In this document: positions 34,170-43,118 of the stretch, piece after piece
Numbering within the stretch: the first letter of the stretch is position 1
Layout of the letters: each line of letters starts with the position of its first letter
Assembly (NCBI GenBank): GCA_012270865.1
Contig: JAAXHL010000100.1
Coordinates: forward strand, 19,896-83,895
DNA from: Candidatus Poribacteria bacterium
Lineage (GTDB): Bacteria > Poribacteria > WGA-4E > WGA-3G
DNA length: 64,000 nt
Direction: 5' to 3'
Position numbers and translations under genes: made by a program
The notes under the pieces: model-generated
What the model saw: only the letters and a program-made list of their open reading frames with translations
Database searches by the model: none
What the model was told of the DNA's origin: nothing

Positions 34170-35213
34170 CTATGTCCCTTTCAAATCTCCAGAATAGATC
34201 CCGTGCATCCGGCGCACTATTTCTTCAAACTCCGCACGGAATTCTGGTGGGTCTAAGACCTCCACAGCATCGCCGAGACTCAATACCCAAAATGTGAAAT
34301 CTTCTTTCGGGACCTCATAACGGACAATCACAGAACCGTCCGGACACTGTTCCGTAATCTCTTGGGATCGATGCCGTTCCTTTTCGGTCACGAGATATGC
34401 TTTGTGGGCAGCGATTTTCAGCGTCACGCGGATCGGGTCACCACTAAAGAGTTCCCATCGAGATGCTAAATCTTCGGACAATGAAAAATCCGCAGGCATT
34501 TCAAAAGTCTCGTCCGTTAGCATAACCCTTTGAAAACGGAGGATTTTGAAAGTAAGTGAGGCGTTTTCGGATTGGTTGGACCTCGCTTCAAGATACCAAT
34601 CCGATTTTCGGAAAAAGATGGCGTACGGGTGGAGTATGTGTCTAACGAACTCTGTTTTACCGCCCGGCTGATAAGTCGCTCGAACCACCTTTTGTTCGTA
34701 AAGTGCTTCTTCCAAGACACGAAAATTTCTTTCAGCGTCGTTATCGCCGTTATTACTATAGGGGTCCACACCTTCTGGAAGATGAAGATGTTCATCGGTC
34801 TCATCGGTGCTATCTACGCGTTCAAGTAATACCGGAGTATCCTTCTCCAATTTTGACTGGATATGTTCAGCAAGGGACACATCCAGTTTTTCCAAAACGC
34901 TTTTGAGGATTGTTTCAAGACGCTGTTCTTTTGCAAGCGGCGAGGCGGTAATCACCAATTCCAGAACCTGTGCTTCCTCTGATGTGATTCGCGGCCAACG
35001 TAGTGGACGTTCTGCCTCAATCCAATAGGAGCCTCTATCCTTTTTCAGATCGTAGAAGTCTCTGATAACTTTCAGGTCTTCATAAATGCGGGTTATATCA
35101 ACGTCGTAAAATCCAGCTAAATCCCGGACTTTGATGCCTCTTGATGATTTCTTGAGACGTTCAATTATTTTCAGAATACGACGTACCTGTTTTCTTCCGT
35201 CACTATAGCCCAT
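34170..35213 (-). CDS. WYL-domain transcriptional regulator of the CRISPR locus
   Basis: 347 residues from MGYSDGRKQVRRIL, whose ATG has AAGGAG 8 nt upstream. An N-terminal winged helix-turn-helix (VRDLAGFYDVDITRIYEDL) is followed by a WYL domain (ILHPYAIFFRKSDWYLEA, then FKILRFQRV) and a C-terminal dimerisation segment. WYL proteins sense nucleic acids or nucleotides and often control CRISPR-Cas and other defence loci. It lies inside the inverted repeats, upstream of the cas operon on the same strand, and is the obvious candidate regulator. Confidence 0.88.
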   Translation of the reverse strand: MGYSDGRKQVRRILKIIERLKKSSRGIKVRDLAGFYDVDITRIYEDLKVIRDFYDLKKDRGSYWIEAERPLRWPRITSEEAQVLELVITASPLAKEQRLETILKSVLEKLDVSLAEHIQSKLEKDTPVLLERVDSTDETDEHLHLPEGVDPYSNNGDNDAERNFRVLEEALYEQKVVRATYQPGGKTEFVRHILHPYAIFFRKSDWYLEARSNQSENASLTFKILRFQRVMLTDETFEMPADFSLSEDLASRWELFSGDPIRVTLKIAAHKAYLVTEKERHRSQEITEQCPDGSVIVRYEVPKEDFTFWVLSLGDAVEVLDPPEFRAEFEEIVRRMHGIYSGDLKGT

Positions 35214-35382
35214 ATTTCTTGCTCCTTGGCAGATAGCCTCAAGAACTGTTCCTATCAAACAGAAACGAACGATTAGATATATCTGTGTTAAGTCTAACAT
35301 AAGAAAACGCTGAACGCAAAATATTTCTATCCTTCCAATTTTCCACTATTCCGACCGTCTTTTGGTCTACTGGGAATCAAGG

Positions 35383-35481
35383 GTCGCAACCTAACAGGAT
35401 ACGCTACGAAAGAGAGTCGCAACCTAACAGGATACGCTACGAAAGAGAGTCGCAACCTAACAGGATACGCTACGAAAGAGA
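35383..35481 (+). repeat. 33-bp tandem repeat, three copies
   Basis: Three perfect head-to-tail copies (35383, 35416, 35449) of a unit starting gtcgcaacctaacaggat and ending cgaaagaga. They lie between the WYL gene and the right inverted repeat, just inside the 14-kb unit. The phrase ctaacag...tgctacaaaagag in the element at 44947-45066 is similar, so this may be an expanded fragment of a dispersed repeat. Confidence 0.9.
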
Positions 35482-35517
35482 AAATAAACGAATCTGTTCC
35501 CCGCTCAGGGTTATTCT

Positions 35518-35626
35518 ATTGTCCGTTTTTGGCGTTGTCCTTTTCGCAGACGTTAACACTTTATATATGTTATGTTTTTTTAAAACCGCTGAAATTTTCG
35601 CTAGATTTCGCTAGATTTCGCTAGAT
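35518..35626 (-). repeat. Right inverted repeat bounding the CRISPR-Cas locus
   Basis: The reverse complement matches 21609-21718 (see that entry). Its outer end carries three CTAGATTTCG-type units and it lies 74 bp before the bioD promoter. No target-site duplication is evident next to either copy. Confidence 0.85.
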
Positions 35627-35656
35627 TTCGCACCAGATCCTGCAAAAAAGACCTAA

Positions 35657-36427
<771 letters not shown>

Positions 36428-36431
36428 TAAT

Positions 36432-37826
36432 ATGGAAAATGCGATTGTTCTCGCTGCCGGATCCGGACGTAAGGTCTGGCCCTATGGCGAATTTCGACAG
36501 AAGTGTACGATCCCGATTGCGAATAAACCAATCGTTCGTCGGACTGTGGAGAACCTACTTGAGATCGGGTGTCAACGAATTATTGTCGTTGTCGGACATC
36601 ACGCACAACAGGTGCGCGGTGCAGTGGGGGATATACCTAACGTCGTTTTTGTTACACAGCAGACACTTGACGGCACAGCGAGTGCGGCGTTGATAGCCGT
36701 AGAACATCTCGAAGCAGAACCGTACCTCGTAATTCACGGGGATACTGTAACCACTTCCGAAAATCTTCGTAACTTTGTTAAGGCGTTTTGTGCGTCCGAT
36801 GTGGAAGCAGCGGCACTTGTGCAACCCCTCGGCAGTGAAGACGCAAGCGATTGGCTCTGTGCGGGGATCGGCACAGCGGACGGAAATAACGGCAGCCTCT
36901 CGACAGTGACGGGTATTGAGGGACATCCACGCGGGGGTTCGTATCGGCTTTGCGGTGTCTACGCTTTTCAGAGCAGCGCGACGCCGTATCTTTTAAGGAA
37001 CCCCGGCATCGTCACGAGCGTTCCTGTCGGCGGGATGCCACCACCGGAATCCGAAATCGCTCAGTCTCTGCAACTCATGATTGACGACGGTAGGACAGTT
37101 TTAGCGGTTCAGACATCGGACTTCTTTGTCGATGTTGATAAGCCGTGGCATGTACTTGAAGCGAATAGGCGATGCGTTGAATACCTCGCGAAGCAGGTTA
37201 CGGAAGACAGGATAGCAGATGGCGCGAAAATTTCCGACGCTGCCGAGATTAATGGACACGTTGTGTTGGGAAAAAATACGGTAATTGGACCCCGCGTCGT
37301 CGTTAACGGCACGCTAATTGCTGGTGCGAATAACAATATCACAAACGGTGCGATTTTACACGGGAATATCTACGTCGGGGATCAGTGCAGGATTAGCGAT
37401 TATTGCGATGTCGAGAGTAGTGCGATCGGGAATCGGTGTATTATCGGTCACGGTGCGGAGATGTCCGGGGTGCTGTTCGATAAGGTCTATCTTTATCACT
37501 ATTGCGAGATGTCGGGTGTTTTTGGATGCGCAACGGATATCGGTGCGGCGACAGTCTGCGGTACCCTCCGATTTGACGATAAGGATACACCGATACAGGT
37601 GGAGGGACGTTACGAGGTGCCGCCGTCCGGTGCGAACGCGACCTATATGGGAGATTATTGCCGCACCGGGGTGAATGCAATCATTATGCCGGGGCGGCGA
37701 ATCGGGTCTTATAGTGTTGTCGGACCTGGTGTTATTTTATATGACGATGTGCCGAGCAAAACTATGGTGATGGCGAAGCAGGAACTGATTACCAAACCGT
37801 GGGGACCGGAACGTTATGGGTGGTAG
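36432..37826 (+). CDS. GlmU-like sugar-1-phosphate nucleotidylyltransferase
   Basis: 464 residues. The N-terminal nucleotidyltransferase domain has AIVLAAGSGRKVWP at residue 4 (the L-x-A-G-x-G-x-R-x-x-P signature), with KPIVRRTVENL and VIHGDT (metal Asp) after it. The C-terminal half is a left-handed beta-helix of hexapeptide repeats (VLGKNTVIGPRVVV, GNRCIIGHGAEM, GRRIGSYSVVGPG). This is the layout of GlmU and of archaeal bifunctional sugar-phosphate nucleotidyltransferases, so the product may be UDP-GlcNAc or a dTDP/GDP sugar. I cannot fix the acetyltransferase residues by eye. It starts 4 bp after bioD and probably shares its transcript. Confidence 0.8.
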   Translation: MENAIVLAAGSGRKVWPYGEFRQKCTIPIANKPIVRRTVENLLEIGCQRIIVVVGHHAQQVRGAVGDIPNVVFVTQQTLDGTASAALIAVEHLEAEPYLVIHGDTVTTSENLRNFVKAFCASDVEAAALVQPLGSEDASDWLCAGIGTADGNNGSLSTVTGIEGHPRGGSYRLCGVYAFQSSATPYLLRNPGIVTSVPVGGMPPPESEIAQSLQLMIDDGRTVLAVQTSDFFVDVDKPWHVLEANRRCVEYLAKQVTEDRIADGAKISDAAEINGHVVLGKNTVIGPRVVVNGTLIAGANNNITNGAILHGNIYVGDQCRISDYCDVESSAIGNRCIIGHGAEMSGVLFDKVYLYHYCEMSGVFGCATDIGAATVCGTLRFDDKDTPIQVEGRYEVPPSGANATYMGDYCRTGVNAIIMPGRRIGSYSVVGPGVILYDDVPSKTMVMAKQELITKPWGPERYGW

Positions 37827-37847
37827 ACGCATCGTGGTGCTCTTTCT

Positions 37848-37991
37848 GTAGGAGCGTGCTGTGCACGCGAGCATTGCTAATTTGTAGGAGCGTGCTGTGC
37901 ACGCGAGCGTTGCTAATTTGTAGGAGCATGCTGTGCACGCGAGCATTGCTAATTTGTAGGAGCGTGCTGTGCACGCGAGCGTTGTTAATTC
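37848..37991. repeat. 36-bp tandem hairpin repeat, four copies
   Basis: Four units starting at 37848, 37884, 37920 and 37956, each beginning gtaggagcgtgctgtgcacg. Each holds a 6-bp GCGTGC/GCACGC hairpin (GCATGC in the third) and an A/G variant in gc(a/g)ttg. They lie between convergent genes, and the last unit supplies the stop codon of the downstream minus-strand gene. Possibly transcription-stopping or REP-like. Confidence 0.9.
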
Positions 37992-38371
37992 GGAAAAAGT
38001 TCCTTTAGCAGATCGGTCAGTTCATCATTGCCTGCGGCGAGTTCAAAGACGCGTCTGATTTTTTCATCACGGGCAGCCTCGGATTCAGGGGTTCCCTCCG
38101 GCGACCATAGGATTTCAAGGGCTTTCGGGTTCAGTCGGTCATAAGTAACTTTGACGAGCGTGAAAGGGTAGTTTTCCGGGATGATGATGATCCAGTCAAT
38201 CGTTTCACCACGTCCGGAATACTGTCTATCGACGGTAAGTTTTCCGTCTTGATGCGGAACGTTCTCTTTAATCCACTGCTTACGATCGAGAGCGTCGGTC
38301 TCAAAATGTCCGACTTCCAGCCAGTTGCGTCCTGCTCCGTTGGGTTTAGTGGTAATTTCGATGCGTTGCAT
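37985..38371 (-). CDS. Uncharacterised 128-residue protein
   Basis: An intact frame with GGAG 8 nt before the ATG and a good promoter at 38448-38476. The protein is charged and soluble, with no signal peptide or helix. Landmarks are KQWIKENVP, DWIIIIPENYPF and a C-terminal VFELAAGNDELTDLLKELFP. I do not recognise it. Its last codon and stop lie inside the fourth 36-bp repeat, so the repeat array has replaced or trimmed the original 3' end. Confidence 0.65.
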   Translation of the reverse strand: MQRIEITTKPNGAGRNWLEVGHFETDALDRKQWIKENVPHQDGKLTVDRQYSGRGETIDWIIIIPENYPFTLVKVTYDRLNPKALEILWSPEGTPESEAARDEKIRRVFELAAGNDELTDLLKELFPN

Positions 38372-38447
38372 GTCTGTTTCTCCGCGCTATGTTTAGATTT
38401 TACTCGTAATCGGTGCGATTGGATATATCGGCTATGAGTGATAAGAA

Positions 38448-38476
38448 ATTTTAGCATGTTATCCTGAAAAAGTCAA
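38448..38476 (-). promoter_or_regulatory. Promoter for the 37985-38371 gene
   Basis: On the minus strand TTGACT (38471-38476), 17 bp, TAAAAT (38448-38453). Confidence 0.6.
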
Positions 38477-38489
38477 ATAGTTGTTGATT

Positions 38490-38660
38490 AGTTGTCAGTT
38501 ATCAGTTATCAGTTATCAGTTATCAGTTAAGAGACTTATGATTAACCGCAGGATTTCTTAACTGCGTACTGACAACTGTGTACTGAAAACTATTAACTGA
38601 AAGATTTTTTCGGAAAAAAATCGTAGTGATAACTGAAAACTATTAAATAGACATCATTTT
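38490..38660. repeat. Short 'cagtt' repeat array
   Basis: Several head-to-tail copies of a 7-bp unit agttatc (about 38497-38527) followed by inverted counterparts (actgacaactg, tactgaaaac). Related arrays lie at about 2221-2275, 18957-19010, 44240-44300 and 45112-45350. They are non-coding and fill intergenic gaps. No gene is seen in 38372-38844. Confidence 0.6.
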
Positions 38661-38736
38661 TTCTGTGTGGATGATAGAAAAATTGGAAAAAATTGGCGTA
38701 AAGTCGCTAAATATGCGGATTAAAGGCACAATTAAC

Positions 38737-38765
38737 TTGCATTTCTGTAAAAAAAACGGTATGAT
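38737..38765 (+). promoter_or_regulatory. Promoter for the larA-like gene
   Basis: TTGCAT (38737-38742), 17 bp, TATGAT (38760-38765), about 80 bp before the ATG. Confidence 0.5.
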
Positions 38766-38844
38766 TGTAGTAAGGAAGGGTGTTTTCGTGTGAAAACGCG
38801 CTGATATTTGTATTTAACCTGCCAATTCAAAGGGATACGTCAAT

Positions 38845-40122
38845 ATGCGAGTGGAAATGCGATATGGAACTGGCACGTTACCGATCGAGATCCCCGATAA
38901 AAACGTTGCTGGGGTGCTTGAGATTTCGGAAAGTGCGCCGCTATCGGATGAAGATAGCGCGGTTCGGGAGGCAGTTGCGCGACCGATTGATTCGCCTCCG
39001 TTGGCTGAAATCGCGAAAGGACGCGACTCAGCATGTATCGTGATTTCAGACGTGACACGCCCTGTCCCGAATAAAGTGATCCTGCCGCCGATATTGGAAA
39101 CACTGGAACACGCGGGTATTCCACGCGAAAAGATTACTATCCTCATTGCAACCGGTATCCATCGTCCTAATGAAGGCGAAGAGCTTGAAAAGATGGTCGG
39201 ACGTTCAATCATGGACACGTACCGCATCGTCAACCATTTTTCACAATATCCGGAGCATCATGACTATTTAGGTATCACAAAAAACGGAACACCGGTTTAC
39301 ATTGATAAGACATACCTTGCCTCGGATCTGAAGATTACGACAGGCTTAATCGAACCGCACCTGATGGCGGGATATTCCGGGGGTCGAAAAGCGATCTGTC
39401 CGGGTGTCGCATCGGTTGAGACGATGAAGGTGATGCACGGTCCCGAACTCATGGAGCATCCGAAATCGGCAGTCGGGATTTTGGACGGTAATCCGTTTCA
39501 TATAGAAGCCACAGAGATCGCACTGATGGCGGGTGTTGACTTCAACCTGAACGTCGCGATTGACAAGGACCGTCGGATCACCGGCGTTTTCGCGGGAGAT
39601 ATGGTTGAATCGCATCGTGTCGGTTCACAATTTGTTGAAAAACATGCCAAGGTTACGCTTCCAGAACCGGCTGATGCGGTTGTTGTTTCGAGTGCAGGAT
39701 ACCCGTTAGATACGACCTTTTATCAAGCCATCAAAGGACTTTTGACCGCCGTTGAGATTGTCAAACAAGGCGGTAGTATCTTGTTAGTTGCGGCGTGCAG
39801 CGAAGGCATCGGTAGCAAACCGTTTACAGACCTGATTTTCAAGACCGATGATTTAAGTGCGTTTGTACAAGGACTTTACAATCCTGCGAACTTCGTCATT
39901 GACCAGTGGCAACTCGAAGAATTGGCGAAGGTCGCACGGAAGGCAGATATTTATTTTTATACGGATGGCATCCCATATCATCAGCGCGCGAAATTATTTG
40001 TCCATCCGCTAAATAGTGCGCAGGAAGGTATTGAGGAACTCTTAACCCGCTACGGTGAGGATGTCCAAATTGCTGTCATTCCTGAAGGACCTTATGTTTT
40101 AGCAAAATTGGAAGGGGTCTAA
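38845..40122 (+). CDS. larA: LarA-family nickel-pincer racemase/epimerase
   Basis: 425 residues of the LarA family, which racemises or epimerises 2-hydroxyacids with a Ni-pincer nucleotide. Motifs in order are ISDVTRPVP at about 70, IATGIHRPNEGE at about 103 with a catalytic His, IEPHLMAGYSGGRKAICPG at about 171 with the second His and the cofactor-binding Lys, and the family Ser/Gly strands VVSSAGYP. AAGGGA precedes the ATG. The cofactor genes larB, larC and larE are not in the window, so they must lie elsewhere if the enzyme is active. Substrate may be lactate, malate or a sugar acid. Confidence 0.85.
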   Translation: MRVEMRYGTGTLPIEIPDKNVAGVLEISESAPLSDEDSAVREAVARPIDSPPLAEIAKGRDSACIVISDVTRPVPNKVILPPILETLEHAGIPREKITILIATGIHRPNEGEELEKMVGRSIMDTYRIVNHFSQYPEHHDYLGITKNGTPVYIDKTYLASDLKITTGLIEPHLMAGYSGGRKAICPGVASVETMKVMHGPELMEHPKSAVGILDGNPFHIEATEIALMAGVDFNLNVAIDKDRRITGVFAGDMVESHRVGSQFVEKHAKVTLPEPADAVVVSSAGYPLDTTFYQAIKGLLTAVEIVKQGGSILLVAACSEGIGSKPFTDLIFKTDDLSAFVQGLYNPANFVIDQWQLEELAKVARKADIYFYTDGIPYHQRAKLFVHPLNSAQEGIEELLTRYGEDVQIAVIPEGPYVLAKLEGV

Positions 40123-40214
40123 AGAACGGAAAATCTACTTTTTGTGTGAGCCTTATAGACGATTAGGCGTACCTCAACGATATTATTGGATTTATTTTAT
40201 ACCGAATAAGCACA

Positions 40215-40886
40215 ATGGCAAATCCTACAGTGGTTCTCAGAGCGTATAGGGACGGTTTACACCTGATTATCAAGCCGCACCTATCTATAGCGGAAGTTGA
40301 AGTTGCGATTCAGCATGAGATATCGCGTATGAATCGTTCTTTGGTTGGCGCGACGCTTCAAATAGACCTTAAGTCTCCGACCTTAAGTGATGAGGAGATC
40401 GACTATCTGAGGTCCAAACTGCAGGAGAATTATGATTTGATAGTGCGTGGTGTCGAGTTAGAAGATGATTCGGTTTCACCACCGATTGCAGCAGCGCCGA
40501 CGACGCATGCCATCTCACAGACGATGGACACGCCGGCGACTCGCGAGGGTGAACCGTCTCGTATTGTACCCTATACGATCCGTTCCGGACAAATTGAGGA
40601 GTTTCCGCAAGGGAGTTTGATTATCTACGGCGATGTAAATTCTGGTGGTGAAGTGAGAGCTGGCGGTGATGTCGTCGTACTCGGCACATTGCGTGGGAGC
40701 GCGCACGCTGGAACAAACGGTAGGTTATCCGCTGTGATTATCGCAATGGATTTTGCTCCGTTAAAACTTCAGATCGGAAATTATGTCAATCGGTCTGACC
40801 TGAACGAGAAACCCCGAGGCTACCCGGAGATCGCACGTATTGGGGCAGAGGATGTCATTATCGTTGAAAAATTTGTTAAGTTTTAA
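40215..40886 (+). CDS. minC: Septum-site determining protein MinC
   Basis: 223 residues. The N-terminal domain is less conserved. The C-terminal beta-helix is typical of MinC, with GSLIIYGDVNSGGEVRAGGDVVVLG (here GSLIIYGDV and GGDVVVLGTLRG) and PEIARIGAEDVIIVE at the end. MinC inhibits FtsZ assembly away from midcell when bound to MinD. It heads the minC-minD-minE set, 166 bp before minD. A dispersed repeat sits in that gap and could affect co-transcription. Confidence 0.92.
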   Translation: MANPTVVLRAYRDGLHLIIKPHLSIAEVEVAIQHEISRMNRSLVGATLQIDLKSPTLSDEEIDYLRSKLQENYDLIVRGVELEDDSVSPPIAAAPTTHAISQTMDTPATREGEPSRIVPYTIRSGQIEEFPQGSLIIYGDVNSGGEVRAGGDVVVLGTLRGSAHAGTNGRLSAVIIAMDFAPLKLQIGNYVNRSDLNEKPRGYPEIARIGAEDVIIVEKFVKF

Positions 40887-40893
40887 TACCTTT

Positions 40894-41027
40894 GGAGACT
40901 TACGCGACGCTTCTTGCGGGTGCCTTTCCGAGTACCGGATGGGGACCTCCCTTCCGGGTAACGGATGGGCGTACGGGTTTGTAAACCCGCTTCTCGCAAG
41001 CAATATATAGGAAATCGCGTGAGTCCT
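40894..41027. repeat. Dispersed inverted-repeat element, 'aggacttacgc' family (degenerate)
   Basis: Ends GGAGACTTACGC and GCGTGAGTCCT, imperfect versions of the family termini. The interior has 'gagtaccggatggg' and 'gggtaacggatggg' near-repeats and a gggtttgtaaaccc hairpin. It lies between minC and minD. Confidence 0.5.
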
Positions 41028-41052
41028 ATTTTCACAGAAGGAGGTTCCGGTT

Positions 41053-41847
41053 ATGGGAAAAGTGATCGTCGTGACATCAGGCAAAGGGGGTGTCGGTAAA
41101 ACGACATCTACAGCCAATTTAGGAACAGCACTCGCCCTCTTAGGTAAGAGCGTCGTACTTGTTGATGCAGATGTCGGGCTTCGGAATCTTGATATCGTGA
41201 TGGGGCTGGAGAGCCGAGTTGTTTATACTTCCATGGATGTCATCGAAAAACAGTGTGAACTTAACAAAGCCCTTGTTAGAGATCGACGCGTTAATGGGTT
41301 GATGTTGTTGGCGGCATCGCAGAAAAATAATAAAGATGATATGCAACCTGAACAGATGAAAGCCATCTGTGACAAGCTGCGTACGACTTACGATTTTATC
41401 CTCGTTGATTCGCCGGCAGGTATTGAGCGAGGCTTCCGAAATGCTTCCGCTGGCGCGGATGAAGCCATCGTCGTTACAACGCCTGATGTCTCTGCGATTC
41501 GGGATGCTGACCGGATCATCGGGTTGCTACAAAACGCCGAAATTGAACCGATCAATCTGGTCATAAATCGTTTCTCACCGCAACTGGTTGGCAACGGAAG
41601 TATGATGGACCAAGCCGACGTTTTGGATATCCTTAATATCGACCTCATCGGTGTTGTTCCAGAAGACAGTGGTGTCATTACATCTACGAACCGAGGTATA
41701 CCCCTGGTTTATGAAGACGGTTCTCCCGGTGCTCAGGCTTATATGCGTATCGCGCGCCGCGTCACCGGACAGCGAATACCCATACCCGATTTAGAGCAGA
41801 AAGGTTTATTCAATAATATCCTAAACTGGTTCACGAAAAAAAGATAA
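41053..41847 (+). CDS. minD: Septum-site determining ATPase MinD
   Basis: 264 residues with the deviant Walker A GKGGVGKTT at residue 10. DADVGLRNLDIVMG follows at about 39 and FILVDSPAGIERG at about 115. A basic amphipathic C-terminal helix (LFNNILNWFTKKR) binds membrane. MinD recruits MinC and cycles with MinE. AGGAGG precedes the ATG. minE follows after 11 bp. Confidence 0.97.
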   Translation: MGKVIVVTSGKGGVGKTTSTANLGTALALLGKSVVLVDADVGLRNLDIVMGLESRVVYTSMDVIEKQCELNKALVRDRRVNGLMLLAASQKNNKDDMQPEQMKAICDKLRTTYDFILVDSPAGIERGFRNASAGADEAIVVTTPDVSAIRDADRIIGLLQNAEIEPINLVINRFSPQLVGNGSMMDQADVLDILNIDLIGVVPEDSGVITSTNRGIPLVYEDGSPGAQAYMRIARRVTGQRIPIPDLEQKGLFNNILNWFTKKR

Positions 41848-41858
41848 GGAGTCTTCCG

Positions 41859-42131
41859 ATGAATTTAAGTATCAAACAACTCTTCGGACGCAAGCCGAAA
41901 TCGAGCAATATTGCCAAACAGCGTCTGAAACTGGTCATCACGCAGGATAGGGTGGATGTCGATGACCGGTTTATGACGCGGCTACATCACGAACTGGCAG
42001 AGGTTTTGGCAAAGTACTTCGAGTTTTCCGCAAACTCTGTCAAGATGAACTTGAAGCAGGAAGGGAACTCTTATATTCTCGTCGCAGATTTTCCTTACAC
42101 GAAGTTCCACGATATGAGCATGAGACAATAA
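41859..42131 (+). CDS. minE: Cell division topological specificity factor MinE
   Basis: 90 residues, the usual size. An N-terminal MinD-binding segment includes AKQRLKLVITQDR at about 26, and the C-terminal dimerisation part follows. MinE releases MinD from the membrane and so drives the pole-to-pole pattern. AAGGAG precedes the ATG. It ends about 70 bp before the convergent HAD gene. Confidence 0.92.
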   Translation: MNLSIKQLFGRKPKSSNIAKQRLKLVITQDRVDVDDRFMTRLHHELAEVLAKYFEFSANSVKMNLKQEGNSYILVADFPYTKFHDMSMRQ

Positions 42132-42199
42132 GCGTTCCATAGGGAGATTTATTACGTTTTCAAGCATATCAACAGGTAACTGAATTAAGGGAACAAGCA

Positions 42200-43000
42200 T
42201 CAGAGGATTATATCCCAAATCGCTTTGGCGACCCCGTTTTCATCGTTGGTGGTTGTGATATAATCGGCACAATCACGTATGGGTGGGACTGCGTTTGCCA
42301 TTGCTATGCCGAAACCTGCTGTCTTGATTAAACTTTCATCATTATAACTATCGCCAAAAGCGACAACCGTTTCCATCGGGATGTCGAACCGGTTGGCGAG
42401 TGCTGTCAATGCGCGACCTTTCGTGACACTTGGGTTCATAAATTCTATATATTCTGCTTGGGTCTGCGTAACGTAAAGCCTCTGTGCGTAATCGGTTTGA
42501 AACGCCTGCAAGAGCGGTTTTAATTTTTCAGCTGTATGGATAATAAGTAACTTCGTCGGCGTTTCGCCTGCTAATTCACGTAGATCCCCCACCGGTGTTG
42601 CCGGAACCCCCGTTCGCTCCTCATATAAATCGCTCCACGCGTTCCGTTCGGCGACGTAGAGTTCATCGTTCAAGCAGTAATTGAGATGTAATTCCTGTTC
42701 AGCACAATCGTTGACAATCGCTATCGCGTCCTCTGCTGGTACAGGCGTATGGTGATATATCTCCGCAGTCGTCGCGTGTTTTACCATCCCCCCGTTGTAA
42801 GAGATAATAGGGTTTTCGAGTCCGATTTGATCACTGATCGGTTGGATTGAGCGGTGCATTCTTCCTGAAACCAATACGACGAGAGCATCGTTTGCCGCGA
42901 GCTGCCGAAGTGCGTCTCGGTTTTCTGCGGACAAGGTGTGTTCGCTACTTAGTAGGGTTCCATCTAAATCGAAAGCCGCTAAGCGACACGGTATTTTCAT
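42200..43000 (-). CDS. HAD-superfamily phosphatase, Cof type
   Basis: 266 residues. Motif I is FDLDGTLL at residue 10 (nucleophile Asp-11, acid/base Asp-13), motif II is VLVSGR at about 42, and motif III/IV is VVAFGDSYNDESLI at about 213. A type-II cap lies between. Such enzymes dephosphorylate sugar phosphates, nucleotides or cofactors such as FMN and pyridoxal phosphate. AGGAG precedes the ATG. The neighbouring ABC ATPase of MalK type on the same strand hints at sugar metabolism. Confidence 0.9.
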   Translation of the reverse strand: MKIPCRLAAFDLDGTLLSSEHTLSAENRDALRQLAANDALVVLVSGRMHRSIQPISDQIGLENPIISYNGGMVKHATTAEIYHHTPVPAEDAIAIVNDCAEQELHLNYCLNDELYVAERNAWSDLYEERTGVPATPVGDLRELAGETPTKLLIIHTAEKLKPLLQAFQTDYAQRLYVTQTQAEYIEFMNPSVTKGRALTALANRFDIPMETVVAFGDSYNDESLIKTAGFGIAMANAVPPIRDCADYITTTNDENGVAKAIWDIIL

Positions 43001-43118
43001 TTTTTATTTCTTACTCCTATGCTAAAAAACGCCAAGCAAAACCTTTAACCTGCTTCGCGGTGAAGCACCATCGGAACCTCAGCAAAGCGGTCGGTTTACT
43101 GACGGTTGATGGCTGTTT

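Noticed and set aside
35383..35481. Second small CRISPR array
   Set aside because: The three 33-bp units are contiguous, with no spacers between them.
21609..35626. Casposon or Cas1-driven transposon
   Set aside because: Cas1 is a truncated subtype I-D adaptation protein beside cas2 and an array, and no family-B polymerase is present. The inverted repeats alone do not make a casposon.
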